Source: Paracoccaceae bacterium (GTDB taxonomy: Bacteria > Pseudomonadota > Alphaproteobacteria > Rhodobacterales > Rhodobacteraceae). Taken from it: a stretch of DNA of 64,000 nucleotides. Position numbers and translations under genes: made by a program. The notes below the pieces were generated by a model. The model saw nothing but the letters and a program-made list of their open reading frames with translations, ran no database searches and was not told the DNA's origin. The DNA is taken from assembly GCA_014654775.1 (NCBI GenBank), contig JACVZW010000014.1, forward strand, positions 31,403 to 95,402. Reading direction: 5' to 3'. Within the stretch, counting starts at the first letter, position 1. Each line of letters begins with the position of its first letter. Below are positions 44,772 through 54,212 of the stretch, piece after piece.

Positions 44772-45630
44772 CGCCTCAGCCCCCGCGCGGCGCGGCATCG
44801 GGCGCGCGCTGCTGGCCGATCCGATGGGTCTGGCCGGGTTGGTGCTGGTGACGATCTTCCTCCTCATGGCGCTGCTTGCGCCGTGGATCGCGCCCTACGA
44901 TCCGATCGCGCTGGACGTGAAGGCGAAGTTTCAACCCCCATCCGCCGCGCATTGGGCGGGGACGGATCATCTGGGGCGGGACCTTCTGTCCCGCATCATC
45001 TGGGGCGCGCGGCTTGCACTGGGCATCGCCATCACCTCCGTCGGGATTGCGGGCGCCATCGGCTTGGTTCTGGGGCTGATCGCAGGCTATGGGCCGCGCT
45101 GGCTGGACAGTATCCTCGTTCTGGTCTTCGACAGCATGTCGTCGCTGCCGATGATATTCTTTGCCCTGGCGGTGATCACCGTCCTTGGCCCCGGCACGAC
45201 GACGCTGATCATCGTCATCGTACTGGTGTCCTTCCCCGCCTATGCGCGGCTGATACGGACCCAGACTTTGGCCCTGTCTGGGGCTGATTACATCCTTGCC
45301 GAAAAGGCGATGGGGGCCGGAACGGGGCGGATCATCTTCCGCCACCTGCTGCCCAATGTGGTGGGACCGCTGGTCATCCTGATCTGCATGGATATCCCGG
45401 TGGTGATCATGCTTGAAGCCGGGCTCAGCTATCTGAACCTTGGCGTCAAACCGCCCTCGCCCTCATGGGGCAACATCCTGTCAGAGGGATACAATGCCCT
45501 GCGCCAAGCCCCCCATGTGGTGATCGTGGCAGGCATCCCGCTGGTTCTGGCGACGCTCGGTTTCACCTTCCTCGGCGAAGGGCTGCGCGACGTCCTCGAC
45601 CCCCGCGGTGCGGGAAGGCGGTGGGGATGA
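44755..45630 (+). CDS. Dipeptide/oligopeptide ABC transporter permease (DppC-like)
   Basis: Membrane subunit of 291 residues with the characteristic AHWAGTDHLGRDLLSRIIWG segment near residue 65 and the cytoplasmic loop AEKAMGAGTGRIIFRHLLPN. It ends with [15 protein letters not shown], typical of DppC. It overlaps the DppD-type ATPase gene by ATGA. Confidence 0.92.
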   Translation: MSSAADASAPARRGIGRALLADPMGLAGLVLVTIFLLMALLAPWIAPYDPIALDVKAKFQPPSAAHWAGTDHLGRDLLSRIIWGARLALGIAITSVGIAGAIGLVLGLIAGYGPRWLDSILVLVFDSMSSLPMIFFALAVITVLGPGTTTLIIVIVLVSFPAYARLIRTQTLALSGADYILAEKAMGAGTGRIIFRHLLPNVVGPLVILICMDIPVVIMLEAGLSYLNLGVKPPSPSWGNILSEGYNALRQAPHVVIVAGIPLVLATLGFTFLGEGLRDVLDPRGAGRRWG

Positions 45631-46580
45631 GCGTGCTGTCGGTCGAAGATCTGTCGGTCAGCTATCGCATCCCCGGCGGGCGCCTGCGCGCGGTGCGCGA
45701 TGTGTCGCTCTCCGTCGGTCGCGGCGAGGTGTTGGGAATCATGGGCGAAAGCGGCTGCGGCAAGTCCACGCTGGCCGCCGCGATGATCGGGCTGCTGCCT
45801 GCCGGGGCAAGCGTGGACGGCGGTGTGATCCGCCTAAACGGGGCCGACATGCTGCGCCTGCCTGTCGATGAACAGCGGCGGCTGCGCGGGCAGTCTGTCG
45901 CCATGGTGTTTCAGGACCCGATGACCGCCTTCAACCCGGTGCTGACCATTGGGCGGCAACTGGCGGATTTCATCGGCGCGCATGATGCCGCGCGCCACAA
46001 CCGCGCCGATATTGCCGCGATGCTGGAGAAGGTGGGCATTCCCGACCCCGCGCGCTGCCTCGGCCGCTACCCGCACGAGCTTTCTGGCGGGATGCGGCAG
46101 CGCGTGGCCATCGCTGCGGCCCTTCTGATGCAACCCGACGTCCTGATCGCCGATGAACCGACCACCGCGCTGGACGTGACGATGGAGGCGCAGATCATCC
46201 ATCTGCTGCGCGACCTGCGGACAAGCTTCGACGGCGCGATCGTGATCGTGACGCATCATCTGGGGGTGATCGCTGAACTCTGCGACCGTGTCGCGGTGAT
46301 GTATGCGGGCGAGGTGGTGGAAGAGGCCGCCGTCGATGCCCTGTTTCACGATCCGCGCCATCCCTACACGCGGGCGCTTCTGTCCTGCGATCCGGCGGTG
46401 GTACAGCCGGGGATCGGTCATCTGCCCACCATCGGCGGGCGCATCCCCGATCTCTCTGCCTTGCCGCCCGGTTGCGCCTTTGCCGCGCGCTGCGCCATGA
46501 CCGATGCCACCTGTGCCTCCCCCGTGCCGCGGCATCGCGCGGCGGGGCGGTCGGTGCTTTGCCACAGGAGCAAGGCATGA
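45627..46580 (+). CDS. Dipeptide ABC transporter ATP-binding protein (DppD/OppD-like)
   Basis: ATPase of 317 residues. Walker A is GESGCGKST, the signature is LSGGMRQR and Walker B is [12 protein letters not shown]; the oligopeptide-transporter C-terminal extension with a cysteine cluster ([12 protein letters not shown]...C) is present. Start and stop overlap with both neighbours. With the OppF-like subunit it forms the heterodimeric motor of the importer. Confidence 0.92.
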   Translation: MSVLSVEDLSVSYRIPGGRLRAVRDVSLSVGRGEVLGIMGESGCGKSTLAAAMIGLLPAGASVDGGVIRLNGADMLRLPVDEQRRLRGQSVAMVFQDPMTAFNPVLTIGRQLADFIGAHDAARHNRADIAAMLEKVGIPDPARCLGRYPHELSGGMRQRVAIAAALLMQPDVLIADEPTTALDVTMEAQIIHLLRDLRTSFDGAIVIVTHHLGVIAELCDRVAVMYAGEVVEEAAVDALFHDPRHPYTRALLSCDPAVVQPGIGHLPTIGGRIPDLSALPPGCAFAARCAMTDATCASPVPRHRAAGRSVLCHRSKA

Positions 46581-47569
46581 CCGGGGTGCTGGAGTTGCGG
46601 AACCTCTCGGTGGCCTTGCCGCTTGGCGGGTTTTTCTCCCGCGCGCGGCTTCCGATCCTGCTGGATGTCGACCTCTCCGTCGCGCGGGGGGAAAGCGTGG
46701 CACTGGTCGGCGAAAGCGGGTCGGGCAAGACAACGCTCGCCCGCGCGGTGATGGGGTTGCAGCATGTGACGGGCGGGACGGTCGCCTTCGACGGACAGGT
46801 CGTGGAAGGCGCGGCAGGTCTGGCCCGCCTCCGTCGCGATGCGGCGATGATGTTTCAGGATGCCACCGCCTCACTCTCACCCCGCCTGACGGTCGGCTAT
46901 CTGGTGACAGAGCCGTTTCGCATCCACGGCCAGCCGCTGCCCGATCCCGAGGGGACGGCGCGCGATCTTCTGGCGAAGGTCGGCCTGCCGCCCGCCATAG
47001 CCCGCCGCTATCCGCATGAACTGTCAGGGGGGCAGGCGCGGCGGGTGGGCGTGGCGCGGGCCTTGGCCTTGCGGCCCCGGTTGGTGATCGCCGATGAACC
47101 CACGGCGGGGCTGGACGTGTCGGTTCAGGCCGAGGTGCTGAACCTCATGTCCGATCTGCGGGCCGAAATGGGGCTGGCCTATCTGATCATCACCCACAAC
47201 CTTGCGCTGGTGCGCCACGTCGCCGATCGGGTCGTCGTCCTCTATCTCGGGCGCATTGTGGAAGAGGGGCCGACGGCACAGGTCTTCGCCGCCCCTGCCC
47301 ACCCCTATACCGCAAGCCTGATCGCCGCCGAACCCCGGCCTGACCCGCGCCAACGCCGGACGGACCTCGCCATCCGGGGCGAGGTGCCCTCGATCCTGCG
47401 CCGCCCGTCAGGCTGCGAGTTCCATACCCGCTGCCCAGTGGCGCGCGACATTTGCCGCCACACCGCACCCGCCCTTGCCCCGCTTGGCGCGGGACGGCAG
47501 GCGCGCTGCCATTTCGCCGATCAACAACAAAACCAACAGGGAGTGAAACATGCTGTGGAACACCGATAG
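46577..47569 (+). CDS. Dipeptide ABC transporter ATP-binding protein (DppF/OppF-like)
   Basis: Second ATPase, 330 residues. Walker A GESGSGKTT, the signature LSGGQARR and Walker B LVIADEPTAGLD are clear, with the C-terminal Cys-containing extension (SGCEFHTRCPVARDIC). The gene ends 20 bases into the binding-protein gene, so its last codons overlap it. Normal length and layout. Confidence 0.92.
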   Translation: MTGVLELRNLSVALPLGGFFSRARLPILLDVDLSVARGESVALVGESGSGKTTLARAVMGLQHVTGGTVAFDGQVVEGAAGLARLRRDAAMMFQDATASLSPRLTVGYLVTEPFRIHGQPLPDPEGTARDLLAKVGLPPAIARRYPHELSGGQARRVGVARALALRPRLVIADEPTAGLDVSVQAEVLNLMSDLRAEMGLAYLIITHNLALVRHVADRVVVLYLGRIVEEGPTAQVFAAPAHPYTASLIAAEPRPDPRQRRTDLAIRGEVPSILRRPSGCEFHTRCPVARDICRHTAPALAPLGAGRQARCHFADQQQNQQGVKHAVEHR

Positions 47570-49100
47570 ACGTGGTTTTCTGAAGACCGCAGGCGCAGGC
47601 CTTGCCGCTGCCGCGACCTTGCCGCGCTTTGCCTGGGCGGCAGAAGGCGACACCCTGCGCCTGCGCGTCACCGCCGATTTCCAGGTGCTTGATCCATTCG
47701 GGATCATCGGTGAATTGGACGATATCATCCCGCGCTGCACCAATGTGACGCTGGTCCGCCTTGGCGACATGCGCGAAGGCAATCCCGTGCGGCCTTGGGC
47801 AGCCGAAAAGATCGAATGGCTGGATGGCACGCGGCTGGCCTTCACCCTGCGCGAGGGGCTGACATGGACGGGCGATTACGGCCCTGTCACCGCAGCGGAT
47901 GTGAAGTTTTCCTTCGAACGTATCGCCGGATCGGAAAGCGCTTGGGCCTACCAGTTCGAAAAACTGAAGGAGGTGGAGGTCATCGATGACCGCAACGGCA
48001 TCATCCACCTGACCGAAGCCTTCGCCCCCTTCATGGTGATCGCGCTGCCCTATTACGGCGGCCACATCGTCTGCCAAAAGGCAGTAGAGGCCGCCGGGGG
48101 CAGCTATACGACCGAGATTCCGGCGCAATGCGGCCCCTACCTCGTGGACAGCTGGGAACAGAACCAGAAGATCACGCTGGTCGCCAATCCCGCCTGGACC
48201 GGCGAGAAACCCGCCTTCGCACGGGTCGAGTTCTACATCGTCACCGATGATCAGGCCGCCCAATTGGCCTATGAGGCGGACGCCTTCGATTTCACCCGCG
48301 TGGCGGTCGGGGCGGCGGCGCAGCTCAAGGGCGCGATGCCCGAAGGCGCGACACTGATCGAAGCGGCCTCCACCCGCTATGCTTGGCTGACCATCAACAT
48401 GAACGCCGAACCGCTCAAGGACATAAGGGTCCGGCAGGCGATCCAATATGCCTATGATGGCGAAGCGGTGCTTGCTGGCGCCTATGACGGCCTTGTCCCC
48501 CGCTCTACCGGGGTCGTCCCGCCGACCTCTGGATATGCGCGCGCCTCCAACCGCATTGCCACCCGCGACGTGGCAAAGGCGCAGGCCCTGCTCGCCGAAG
48601 CCGGGGCTGAAGGGCTCGAACTGAACCTCTACGCCCTGACCGACGGCACCAGCCAGACCATCGCTCAGATCATTCAGGCGAATCTGGCCGAGGCGGGCAT
48701 CACCGTGAACATCCAGCCTACCGAAGATGCGGCCTACTGGGCCCTTGGCGACAAGACGGCGGGCGAGGATTACAAGTCCATCGAACTTGTCCTGATGAAC
48801 TTCGCGGGCGGCATCGACCCCACCGAAAACCTTGTCTGGTTCCGCCCTGAACAGATCGGCATTTACAACTGGTCCTTCTTCGACAACGCGGAATACGAGG
48901 ACCTCTATCAGGCCTCGATGACCGAACAGGACCCGGACAAGCGCCGCGCCATGTTCAACCGGATGGAGGATCTGATGGAGGACTCGGGCGGGTTCATCTT
49001 CATCTGCTTCGAACCTTATCTCGCACTCCATGACTCGAACCTCGTGCCGGTGATCCTTGCCGATGGCCATCCCGACCCGGTAGCCTTCCGGATGACGTGA
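47550..49100 (+). CDS. Peptide-type ABC transporter substrate-binding protein (SBP_bac_5)
   Basis: Exported binding protein of 516 residues with a twin-arginine-like signal (DRRGFLKTAGAGLAAAATLP). The mature protein has the family motifs TLREGLTWTGDYGPVTAADVKFS and the typical NMNAEPLKDIRVRQAI segment. Although the genes resemble dipeptide importers, such proteins also bind other solutes, including betaines and glycosides. Being last of the transporter genes, it probably sets the specificity of the whole pathway. Confidence 0.91.
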   Translation: MLWNTDRRGFLKTAGAGLAAAATLPRFAWAAEGDTLRLRVTADFQVLDPFGIIGELDDIIPRCTNVTLVRLGDMREGNPVRPWAAEKIEWLDGTRLAFTLREGLTWTGDYGPVTAADVKFSFERIAGSESAWAYQFEKLKEVEVIDDRNGIIHLTEAFAPFMVIALPYYGGHIVCQKAVEAAGGSYTTEIPAQCGPYLVDSWEQNQKITLVANPAWTGEKPAFARVEFYIVTDDQAAQLAYEADAFDFTRVAVGAAAQLKGAMPEGATLIEAASTRYAWLTINMNAEPLKDIRVRQAIQYAYDGEAVLAGAYDGLVPRSTGVVPPTSGYARASNRIATRDVAKAQALLAEAGAEGLELNLYALTDGTSQTIAQIIQANLAEAGITVNIQPTEDAAYWALGDKTAGEDYKSIELVLMNFAGGIDPTENLVWFRPEQIGIYNWSFFDNAEYEDLYQASMTEQDPDKRRAMFNRMEDLMEDSGGFIFICFEPYLALHDSNLVPVILADGHPDPVAFRMT

Positions 49101-49134
49101 TCCGCCCCCCGTTTCGCCGAAGGAAACCCAAGGA

Positions 49135-49749
49135 TTGGCCGACAAACAGAAGCCGAAGCTGCGCCTCTCTCCGGCAGAGCGGCGCAGCTTGCTGGAGGAT
49201 GCCGCCTGCGCCTGCATCGCGCGCGGCGGCATCCGCGATTTCACCGTGGACAAGGTGGTGGCCGAGGCGGGGGTGTCGCGCGGCCTCATCACCCATCATT
49301 TCGGGTCGATGGACGGTCTGCTGGCCGCCGTCTACAGCCGCATGTACCATGACTGGCTGACAGTGATGGCAACCCCGCGCCCCGGTCTGTCGCGGATCGA
49401 GGCGATGATTGAGGCGCTGGTCTCGCCCGCCCTGTTTGGCCGCGAGGTCTTGAAAATCTGGCTCACGCTCTGGGGCGAGATCGCCATTAACCCCGTCCTG
49501 CGCGATACCCACCGCCAGCTTTACGGCGACTATCGTGCTTCGATCATGCTCGCGCTGTCAGAGGCGGCCCATGCGAATGGTCGTCAGATCGATGCCGAAA
49601 CCGTGGCCACAGCCTTCATCTGCCTGATCGACGGGTTCGGCGTGCAACGCTGCGTGGAACCGGCCCTGCTTTCAGAGGAAGAGGCGCGGGCGGCCTGCTG
49701 GGCCTTCCTGCGCCCGTATATCGGGGATCAGGGCGTCGCGGTCAGGTGA
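49135..49749 (+). CDS. TetR-family regulator at the end of the operon
   Basis: DNA-binding protein of 204 residues with a BetI-like arrangement: helix-turn-helix DKVVAEAGVSRGLITHHFGS and the C-terminal WLTLWGEIAINPVLRDTH. The start is a TTG at 49135 with GAAGGAAA 9 bases upstream; no ATG fits. It lies 34 bases after the binding-protein gene on the same strand and probably regulates the operon from 38171. Its last 22 bases overlap the convergent deacetylase gene. Confidence 0.86.
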   Translation: MADKQKPKLRLSPAERRSLLEDAACACIARGGIRDFTVDKVVAEAGVSRGLITHHFGSMDGLLAAVYSRMYHDWLTVMATPRPGLSRIEAMIEALVSPALFGREVLKIWLTLWGEIAINPVLRDTHRQLYGDYRASIMLALSEAAHANGRQIDAETVATAFICLIDGFGVQRCVEPALLSEEEARAACWAFLRPYIGDQGVAVR

Positions 49750-50483
49750 TCCATGACCTCGGCCACCGGTAGGATGGTCAGCCCCGCGTCAAGGGCGTGG
49801 CGGATGGCACCGTCAAGCCGTGCAGGCGGGCAACTGAATTCATGGTCGGACTCATCGACCCCATGGGCGAGGATGATGGCCCAGAGATTGTCGCGCGCCA
49901 CGGTGCGGAAGATGGTACGCCAGTCGACGTCCTTAGCGAAAAGGTTGTCGATGGCGAGGATGCGGAGTTGGTCGCGATCGGCCCCGGCGCCGTTCAATCC
50001 TCCCTGCACGCTGCGCGATGTGCCGAAGTGCCGGCTGCAGAGTCGCTTGGCGGTGAGGGAAACCTCGCCATAGGGATAAGCAAAGCTGCGCGGGCGGAAG
50101 GCCGAGCCAAGGAGATTGGCGAGGAAGGCGTCGTTTGCTGTGATCTCTTCCTGCATGCGGCTGTGGCTCAGGGTAAGGGTGCTGAGGTGGTGGAACAGGT
50201 GCGAGCCGATCTCGTGCCCGGCAGCGGCGATGTCGGCCACGTCGTCGCGATGGTACTGTTCGCGGCCTTCGAAGGTTTTTCCGCAGAGATCACCGCTGAG
50301 GTAGTAGGTGCCGCGCAGGCTGTGGCGGGCGAGGATGGCGCCGCCTTCAATCCAGGCCGAGCGCGGGACGTCGTCGAAGGTGATGCTGAGGAAGCCGCGC
50401 GACGGCTGCGCCGCCAAAGGGCGCGGCGTCCAGCGCGTGGCGGCGGCGAAGGAGATCCGGCCTGCGAGGGAACGTTTACGCAC
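49728..50483 (-). CDS. Polysaccharide deacetylase (NodB-like)
   Basis: Protein of 251 residues with the NodB-type motifs: SITFDDVP (D37, D38), zinc histidines in HEIGSHLFHH (H95, H99) and FAYPYGEVS (third motif). The start is a GTG at 50483. It removes acetyl groups from a polysaccharide, and its place beside the exo genes suggests it acts on the exopolysaccharide made here. No signal peptide is evident, so its compartment is unclear. It overlaps the TetR gene's 3' end by 22 bases. Confidence 0.82.
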   Translation of the reverse strand: MRKRSLAGRISFAAATRWTPRPLAAQPSRGFLSITFDDVPRSAWIEGGAILARHSLRGTYYLSGDLCGKTFEGREQYHRDDVADIAAAGHEIGSHLFHHLSTLTLSHSRMQEEITANDAFLANLLGSAFRPRSFAYPYGEVSLTAKRLCSRHFGTSRSVQGGLNGAGADRDQLRILAIDNLFAKDVDWRTIFRTVARDNLWAIILAHGVDESDHEFSCPPARLDGAIRHALDAGLTILPVAEVMDHLTATP

Positions 50484-50560
50484 GGCTGCCCCCGTCGGCT
50501 CGGGCCGGTATCGGGGCGGGCATCGTGACTGGGGGCATCATCGTCTGGCCTTCCGGTCCG

Positions 50561-51505
50561 TCAGGAGTTGTAGAGTTCGAGGATCTTGCGGCCGAAGAGC
50601 TGCGAGCAGACCCCAGCATGGAGCGAAGCGCGCATAAGGGCGCGGTTGCGGCGGGAAGGGGAGAGCGCCATGACTGCGGCGGAAAGCGCGAGGAAGATGA
50701 TCTTCGCGGCGGCCTTCACCGCCACCATAGTGCGGCCGGGCAGGGACTTGGGGGCATTGATCCTGCCGAAGGTCTGACCAGAGCGGAAGCTGCGGCGCAT
50801 CAGGAAGCTTAGCTTTTCACGCGGGGCGGGGACGTCTTCGCGGGCGATGGCTTCTGGCGCGTAGTCGATCCGCCCGCCGTCGCGGACGAGGCCGCTGAGG
50901 AAGACGTCATCCTCGCCCCCGGTGCGGCCGAAAGCGAGATCGAAGCGGCGACCCCGGACCGGGGCGCTGTCGAGCCGCAGGATCAGGTTGCCGGTATATC
51001 CGGTGTGAATCCGGCCGTCGGACAGAACCACGGGGACAACATCATGGATGCGGGCTTTGTGCAGCCATGCCGGGGCCTCGGGGCGGTAGAGCGCGAGGAC
51101 CGGGCCAAGCACGGCGTCGGCCCCCGATCCGGTGATCTTGGACAAGAGACAGCGCGCCCAGTCGGGCGAGGCGATCTCATCGTCGTCGATCATCGCAAGG
51201 AATTCGGCCCCAAGGGCGGTGGCCTTTTCGAGCAGCGCGTTGCGCGCGATGGAGATGTTACGCGATGGGGCGTGGACGTAATGGACAGGGAAGGGCAGGT
51301 CGGCTGCGGCCTGTTCGACGACCGGCTGGGCGGAGGGCTGGTCATCATTGTCGGCCACGATGATGCAGCAGCGGAAACCGGGACCGGGATCCTGCTGGGC
51401 GAGGCTTTGCAGGGTGCGGGTAAGGATCGGTCGTCGGAAGGTGCAGATTCCAAAGGCGACCAGCCGGGAGGTGGCCAATGATTCCATCGTGGAGGTGTCC
51501 TTCAT
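50561..51505 (-). CDS. exoM: Succinoglycan-type glucosyltransferase ExoM
   Basis: GT2 glycosyltransferase of 314 residues. FGICTFRRP at the N-terminus, IIVADNDDQPSA, the nucleotide-sugar site MIDDDEI and SFRSGQTFGRI near the C-terminus match ExoM, which adds the fourth sugar (a glucose) to the lipid-linked succinoglycan precursor. Hydrophobic stretches near the end may anchor it to the membrane. It stands separately from the main exo operon, with exoX between on the other strand. An alternative start at 51487 is possible. Confidence 0.83.
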   Translation of the reverse strand: MKDTSTMESLATSRLVAFGICTFRRPILTRTLQSLAQQDPGPGFRCCIIVADNDDQPSAQPVVEQAAADLPFPVHYVHAPSRNISIARNALLEKATALGAEFLAMIDDDEIASPDWARCLLSKITGSGADAVLGPVLALYRPEAPAWLHKARIHDVVPVVLSDGRIHTGYTGNLILRLDSAPVRGRRFDLAFGRTGGEDDVFLSGLVRDGGRIDYAPEAIAREDVPAPREKLSFLMRRSFRSGQTFGRINAPKSLPGRTMVAVKAAAKIIFLALSAAVMALSPSRRNRALMRASLHAGVCSQLFGRKILELYNS

Positions 51506-51756
51506 CGCTGTTCAAGCCCCTTCCAATGAACGGACTGGGAGTCTTCGGGGCGGTTTCTGCCCGTCGGAACACCCCGGTAGCCATTGATTTTGGACGATAA
51601 ATGCAGTCTTTGGTCGGGGTTGGGCTCAATTCTGCCACAGTTCGGGCGTATTGATTGCTGCGTGGGGTGGCCGCTGTTAGCTTGACAGAGAAACCAGCGG
51701 ACCCGACCGTGGCTTGCAGATGACCGCGCGTTTGCGAATAACAACATGAGTCGCCA

Positions 51757-52038
51757 ATGAAGCTTTCTTCCTTCCTCGTCGGGATGTTTGCCACGGCGAC
51801 CGCCGTTGCCATCGGCACCTTGGCCCTTGGTGGCACGGTGATCGCTGCGGTCCTGATGTGGTTTGCGACGCTGGTGGTGGCGCAGCTTCTCTATGTCGGC
51901 CTGCTGGTCACGACGGCGCGCGCCTCGGGCCAGAGGCAGACCACATGCAGGCAAGAAGGCGGGGAGACCTCCGTGTTTTCGCAGAAGGGCGAGGTGGCTG
52001 ACAACGCGGTCAAGCACTCTGCCGGACCGAACGCCTGA
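51757..52038 (+). CDS. exoX: Exopolysaccharide production repressor ExoX
   Basis: Small membrane protein of 93 residues with two hydrophobic segments (SFLVGMFATATAVAIGTLAL; TVIAAVLMWFATLVVAQLL), the layout of the ExoX/PsiA family, which lowers exopolysaccharide synthesis post-transcriptionally, probably by acting on the ExoY step. It is on the opposite strand to the exo operon, between exoM and exoQ. A TTGACA hexamer lies at 51682 but no -10 at the right distance. Only a weak GAG precedes the ATG. Confidence 0.78.
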   Translation: MKLSSFLVGMFATATAVAIGTLALGGTVIAAVLMWFATLVVAQLLYVGLLVTTARASGQRQTTCRQEGGETSVFSQKGEVADNAVKHSAGPNA

Positions 52039-52129
52039 TCTTCGTCGGATCACCAAGCTTCCGAAATCATCCAAGGTGTGGGGCGTGACCGAAGCGGTTG
52101 CGTGGCGCTTTTGCATGATCGGCCTCCCG

Positions 52130-53377
52130 TCACGCGGTCTGCGCATCGGCGGTCTGAGAAATCTCTCGTGCGGCGCGCAGGCCGTAGACCAGAGACCCTA
52201 CCAAGATCACCGTAAGGGCGTCGAATTCGAAAAAGACCGGCACTTCGACCATCGACAGGACGATGACGAACGTGGCCGCCATGAAGCAAAAGAGCGCGGG
52301 CGCGCCGCCGACCTTGAGCGACCAGATGATGCACAGCACGAAGGCCGGGATCATGAGGCTCAGGCTTATCGCGACGCCGATCAGGCCGATGTCTACAGCG
52401 TTCGACAGGAACATGTTGTGGAAGTTGAAGCCGGACTTTGAGGCGATATAGAACTCGGCCCAGATCTGTTCGGCGAGCGGATTGCCCTCCACCCAGAAGG
52501 CCCGGTAACCGGTTCCCAGCATCGGACTGCGCGAGATTTCGTTCACTGCGTACATCCAGAGATCCGTGCGGCCGGTGAGCGAGGGGTCCTTGCCGGTGAT
52601 CTCGATCACAATGGCGAGGACGGTGTCCATGAAATAGATAGAGGTCAGCACCGCGAGCAGGGCCAGGACCGTGAAGATGCCCAGCACCTTAAGGCGGCGG
52701 GCGGGAGCAAAGGCTTGGGTGGCAAGGATCACCACCGCTGCGGATAGCACGAAAACCACGGCGATGACGGCCCCGATCGACTCGGCCTTGACGATCTGCG
52801 GCAGGCCGAGAAGCGTGCCGGTGGCCCCGCCCAGACGCCAGAGCAGCGCTTCCCGACGGTCAATGAGCAGGGCGAGCGAGGCAAGCACCAGGGCAACCAT
52901 GGTGAAGGCGTAGTAGTTCTTGCTGTGGAAGATGCCGAGCCAGATGCCGTCTTCCCGCGTGTTGCCGAAAAGGAGGCTGGCCACCCCCGCCAGCATCAGC
53001 GCCGCGAAAAGCACGCGGAGGAAGATGATGGGGGACAAGCGGTTGGCGACGGTGATGGCGATCATGAAGGTGATCGCAAGCTGAAGGCCGTGCCGGAGCG
53101 AAAGGTCAGGGTGATCGGACCACAGCACGCTGGCCATGCACCAGAAGGGTAGAAGATAAAGCCACCAGAAGTGACGGATTTCCTCCAAGGCAAGTTCCGG
53201 ACGGCGCAAATGCAGGATCAGCCCTGCGCCAAGGAAGATCAGCACGCTGTTGCGGCCGAAGAGGGAGACGAAGACGAGCGACGCCAGAATAAGGACGCTG
53301 AGCACCGTGTTCGGGCAGATGTTGATGCCCGGAGTCGATGCGGTGCCGAAGCCCTTGTTCTGAACCGCCGTGGCCAT
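52130..53377 (-). CDS. exoQ: Exopolysaccharide polymerase ExoQ (O-antigen-ligase family)
   Basis: Membrane protein of 415 residues with about ten to twelve membrane segments and the polymerase/ligase core (HSKNYYAFTMV; TGRTDLWMYAVNEI; GTGYRAFW; NFHNMFLS), which includes the periplasmic loop with TGRTDLW and HN motifs of Wzy/WaaL-like proteins. In the succinoglycan pathway ExoQ joins the lipid-linked repeat units into high-molecular-weight polymer. Start at 53377 lies one base after the exoK stop. Confidence 0.85.
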   Translation of the reverse strand: MATAVQNKGFGTASTPGINICPNTVLSVLILASLVFVSLFGRNSVLIFLGAGLILHLRRPELALEEIRHFWWLYLLPFWCMASVLWSDHPDLSLRHGLQLAITFMIAITVANRLSPIIFLRVLFAALMLAGVASLLFGNTREDGIWLGIFHSKNYYAFTMVALVLASLALLIDRREALLWRLGGATGTLLGLPQIVKAESIGAVIAVVFVLSAAVVILATQAFAPARRLKVLGIFTVLALLAVLTSIYFMDTVLAIVIEITGKDPSLTGRTDLWMYAVNEISRSPMLGTGYRAFWVEGNPLAEQIWAEFYIASKSGFNFHNMFLSNAVDIGLIGVAISLSLMIPAFVLCIIWSLKVGGAPALFCFMAATFVIVLSMVEVPVFFEFDALTVILVGSLVYGLRAAREISQTADAQTA

Positions 53378-53378
53378 T

Positions 53379-54212
53379 CTAATCCACCGCGATCTTGCAC
53401 AGGACCGACTCGTCGAACTGGCAGGGCTCTCCAAGGGTGGTGAAGGCCACCCAGTCGATTTCCATCTGCTTGGGCCGGGCGGGCGGATCGAAGGGGCCCA
53501 TCCAGTCGTTCAGCGTCTCGGTGCCCCAGAGGCTGAAATAGATCTTCTGTGGGCGCTCTGGCAGAACCGGGTCCTGCACGTCCTTGATCAGCTCCCCGTC
53601 CACGAACCAGCGCAGGCGGCCGGGTTCCCAGATGAAGGAGTAGACATAGAACTTCTCGTTCGTCGGTTTCGCCACGGGATGGACGTCGCCATGATGCGGC
53701 TTGCCGTCGACATAGGTGTTGATCGTCACCTCGTTGACATTGGCCGTCAGCATCTCGAAGTCGATCTCGTCATGGCGCTCGCCATGGACTGGGCCGATAT
53801 AGGTGAAGAAGGCTGCGTTCAGGCCGCTGCCATCATCCGTCTTGATCTTGGCTTCGAAGGTGCCATAGCCGAACCGCGCCGTGGTCTGGATTTCGCCGCA
53901 GCGGTAGGTGTGGGTCGGAGTCGGGTCCTCAAGGAATTCGAGGATCACCCGGCCCGGCAGATGTTCCACCGCCGAGGCGGACCATTGGCAGTTCTGGTGG
54001 TCGCCGTTGCTCCAGCCGTCGGAGATGTACCAGCGGGCCGGATCGAAGGAGAGGAAATCCTCGCGGAAGGTTGTCCCGACCGGATCGGAGGCCGTGGCTG
54101 TACCGGCCGCGAGCACGGAGAAGAGCCCAAGCGCAACTCCCACCGACCGCCGCATCCGGCGGGCCGGTCCTGCGGCTTTCCGGGGGTCAGGTGTCACTTT
54201 GGCCATACCCAT
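53379..54212 (-). CDS. exoK: GH16 endo-beta-glycanase ExoK
   Basis: Secreted glycanase of 277 residues. A hydrophobic signal region spans about 22-42 (GVALGLFSVLAAGTATAS). The GH16 catalytic motif is HDEIDFEML (E149, D151, E153), so the enzyme should be active and cleave beta-1,3/1,4-glucan-like polymer. In Rhizobium ExoK trims succinoglycan to shorter chains. Start at 54212 has GGAAGGG 7 bases upstream; the gene overlaps exoP by 26 bases. Confidence 0.87.
   Translation of the reverse strand: MGMAKVTPDPRKAAGPARRMRRSVGVALGLFSVLAAGTATASDPVGTTFREDFLSFDPARWYISDGWSNGDHQNCQWSASAVEHLPGRVILEFLEDPTPTHTYRCGEIQTTARFGYGTFEAKIKTDDGSGLNAAFFTYIGPVHGERHDEIDFEMLTANVNEVTINTYVDGKPHHGDVHPVAKPTNEKFYVYSFIWEPGRLRWFVDGELIKDVQDPVLPERPQKIYFSLWGTETLNDWMGPFDPPARPKQMEIDWVAFTTLGEPCQFDESVLCKIAVD

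Noticed and set aside
50484..50560. A gene between exoM and the deacetylase
   Set aside because: Only 77 bases, with no credible open frame.
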